From Desulfotignum sp. (GTDB lineage Bacteria > Desulfobacterota > Desulfobacteria > Desulfobacterales > Desulfobacteraceae), in assembly GCA_011390235.1 (NCBI GenBank), contig JAABSS010000151.1:1-13040 (forward strand): a stretch of 13,040 nucleotides of DNA. Reading direction: 5' to 3'. The notes under the pieces are model-generated. The model saw only the letters and a list, made by a program, of their open reading frames with translations. It had not been told where the DNA came from and made no database searches. Shown here piece by piece: positions 11,709-13,040 of the stretch (positions within the stretch are counted from its first letter, which is position 1; every line of letters begins with the position of its first letter). Position numbers and translations under genes: made by a program.

Positions 11709-13040
11709 ATGCGCGTGGTCCTCGTTTTTCCGCCCAGGGCCAGTGCCACCTATGTGCCCCTGGGAATTGCTTCCCTGGCGGCGTTCATTGCATCGGCCGT
11801 ACCCGGTACCGGACTTTGCCTGTCTGATCTGAACATTGATACCTGGATACGGCTCGCCAACGCTGATCCGCAGGGGCAGGAGCTGCTTGATTTTGTCCGG
11901 GGTAAAACCGGCACCTTTACCGATCCCGTCCAGACCCTTTTAATCAAACCGGTATGGGACCGCCTGAGAAAACAGATGGCTTGCCTCTGCGGCCAGGCTG
12001 AAACGTTTCTTGCCACCGGGGCGGCAGATACCGCTTTTTTGTCACTGCTCGCCAGTCACACCCAACAGATACTGTTGTCTGATCCTGAACTGGTGGGAAT
12101 TTCCGTACTATTTCCGGAACAGGTGCCCTTTGCCGCTGCCCTGGCCCGCACCGTCAGGCAGGCAGGGGGCAAAAAATCCGGCACCCGTTGCCGGGTGGTG
12201 ATGGGCGGTGCCATGATGTCGGCTCTGTCCGTTCAGGATCTGTTGACCGCAGTCCCTGAGATTGATGCCGTTGTCTGCGGTGAGGGGGAAGATGCAATGG
12301 CCGCACTTTGCAACGGTGTGGCATTTTCAGATATTCCAGGGCTGATGTTCAGGCAGGGTGATGAGATCAGAACCAATCACAGATCCCGGACAATTTCCCT
12401 TAAAAATCTTGCAGCCCCGGATTTTTCCCAGCTGTCCCTGGGTGCCTATTTCAATCCTGTCCCGGTGCTGCCGGTACTTTTTTCCAGGGGATGTGCCTGG
12501 CGCAAATGCCGGTTCTGCTCCCATAATTTTTCCTTTGGCGGCTACCGCAGAAAACCGACTGACCTATTTGTGTCGGAACTGGCTGCATACCAAAATAATC
12601 TGGGGGTCTGCCATTTTTATTCAGCTGATGAATATATTCTGCCCAGGGACATGGATGCCATCTGTGAGAAGATCCTGGCCATGGGATTGAAGATCTCTTT
12701 TCATATTCTGGGCAAACCCACGGCCGACTGCACCCCCGGTCGCCTGGCCCTGTGGTCCGCCGCTGGCTGCCGGTGGATCGGCTGGGGCATTGAATCCGGT
12801 TCCCAGCGGCTGCTGGATCTGGTCAACAAGGGCACCTGTGTCCAGGATATCCAGTGTGTGCTGAAGGACTCTGCTGCGGCAGGCATTTCCAATCTGGGAC
12901 TGATGATTTTCGGACTTCCCACCTCCACTGACACGGACCTGGACCAGACCCTGGCATTTCTCAGTGATGTCTATGACAGTCTGGACGGCCTGACCGCCAG
13001 CGCCTTTGTACTTTTTGACAACACCCATTTTGCAAGGAAC
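11709..13040 (+). CDS. B12-binding domain radical SAM protein (partial, open at window end)
   Basis: 444 codons without a stop, running off the window. The N-terminal third (MRVVLVFPPRASATYVPLGI, then ASLAAFIA, and later ELVGISVLFPEQVPFA and RVVMGGAMMS) is the cobalamin-binding Rossmann domain of this class. The radical SAM core follows with the cluster motif C262-x4-C267-x2-C270 in RGCAWRKCRFC, the YSADEYILP strand and the GWGIESGSQRLLDLVNKGT motif that contacts SAM. A further core segment is GLMIFGLPTSTDTD. B12-radical-SAM enzymes catalyse methylations or rearrangements on unactivated carbons; the substrate is unknown. An insertion of about 80 residues between the first strand and the VGIS strand is characteristic of RiPP- or lipid-type members, but the subfamily is not settled. 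The ATG follows CAGGAGATCGACCGG. It lies 176 bp after the rhodanese gene in the same direction. Confidence 0.92.
   Translation, partial: MRVVLVFPPRASATYVPLGIASLAAFIASAVPGTGLCLSDLNIDTWIRLANADPQGQELLDFVRGKTGTFTDPVQTLLIKPVWDRLRKQMACLCGQAETFLATGAADTAFLSLLASHTQQILLSDPELVGISVLFPEQVPFAAALARTVRQAGGKKSGTRCRVVMGGAMMSALSVQDLLTAVPEIDAVVCGEGEDAMAALCNGVAFSDIPGLMFRQGDEIRTNHRSRTISLKNLAAPDFSQLSLGAYFNPVPVLPVLFSRGCAWRKCRFCSHNFSFGGYRRKPTDLFVSELAAYQNNLGVCHFYSADEYILPRDMDAICEKILAMGLKISFHILGKPTADCTPGRLALWSAAGCRWIGWGIESGSQRLLDLVNKGTCVQDIQCVLKDSAAAGISNLGLMIFGLPTSTDTDLDQTLAFLSDVYDSLDGLTASAFVLFDNTHFARN

Overview
The window looks like a chromosome segment from a sulfate-reducing Desulfobacterota (Desulfobacter/Desulfotignum-like). 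This is an inference from the sigma-54 regulation, the apparent use of selenocysteine, the DUF1638 and B12-radical-SAM genes, and the overall protein flavour. It is not a taxonomic proof. There are no rRNA or tRNA genes, no CRISPR array and no recognisable transposase.

Left part (1-3105): a sigma-54-dependent response regulator is followed by a spacer with a very good -24/-12 promoter and then a periplasmic branched-chain-amino-acid-type binding protein. This reads as a small regulatory circuit. The cognate kinase and the permease/ATPase genes are not in the window.

Middle part (3106-8956): an accessory, heavily eroded region. It begins with a toxin-antitoxin graveyard: an intact vapB, a truncated vapC, a short antitoxin-like gene, a frameshifted mazF and a 34-bp stray copy of vapB. 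A divergent sixA-like phosphatase gene follows. Next is a collapsed defence island. The N-terminus of a SNF2-type helicase is fused to the frameshifted C-terminus of a DUF1156 methyltransferase. An intact ATPase + DUF4276 (Toprim-like) gene pair comes next, and then the N-terminus of a Swt1-HEPN/DUF499-type protein fused to an unrecognised tail. A SAM methyltransferase gene ends directly against a metallo-beta-lactamase-fold remnant. A complete vapBC module closes the region.

Right part (8957-13040): on the minus strand are a DUF1638 gene, a decayed stretch with a DUF429 stub, a DUF4136 lipoprotein gene and a small secreted-protein gene. On the plus strand, diverging from these, is a rhodanese-domain gene with two in-frame TGA codons exactly where the active-site loop cysteines should be (Sec-Gly-Sec-Pro). 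A SECIS-like hairpin lies just downstream, so this is probably a double-selenocysteine protein that standard annotation cuts to 63 residues. Last comes a B12-binding radical SAM gene that is still open at the window edge.

The most interesting items are the UGU-type rhodanese selenoprotein, the intact ATPase/DUF4276 pair surviving between deletion scars, and the sigma-54 circuit. TAG is used as an ordinary stop for at least three genes, so pyrrolysine is not suggested here.
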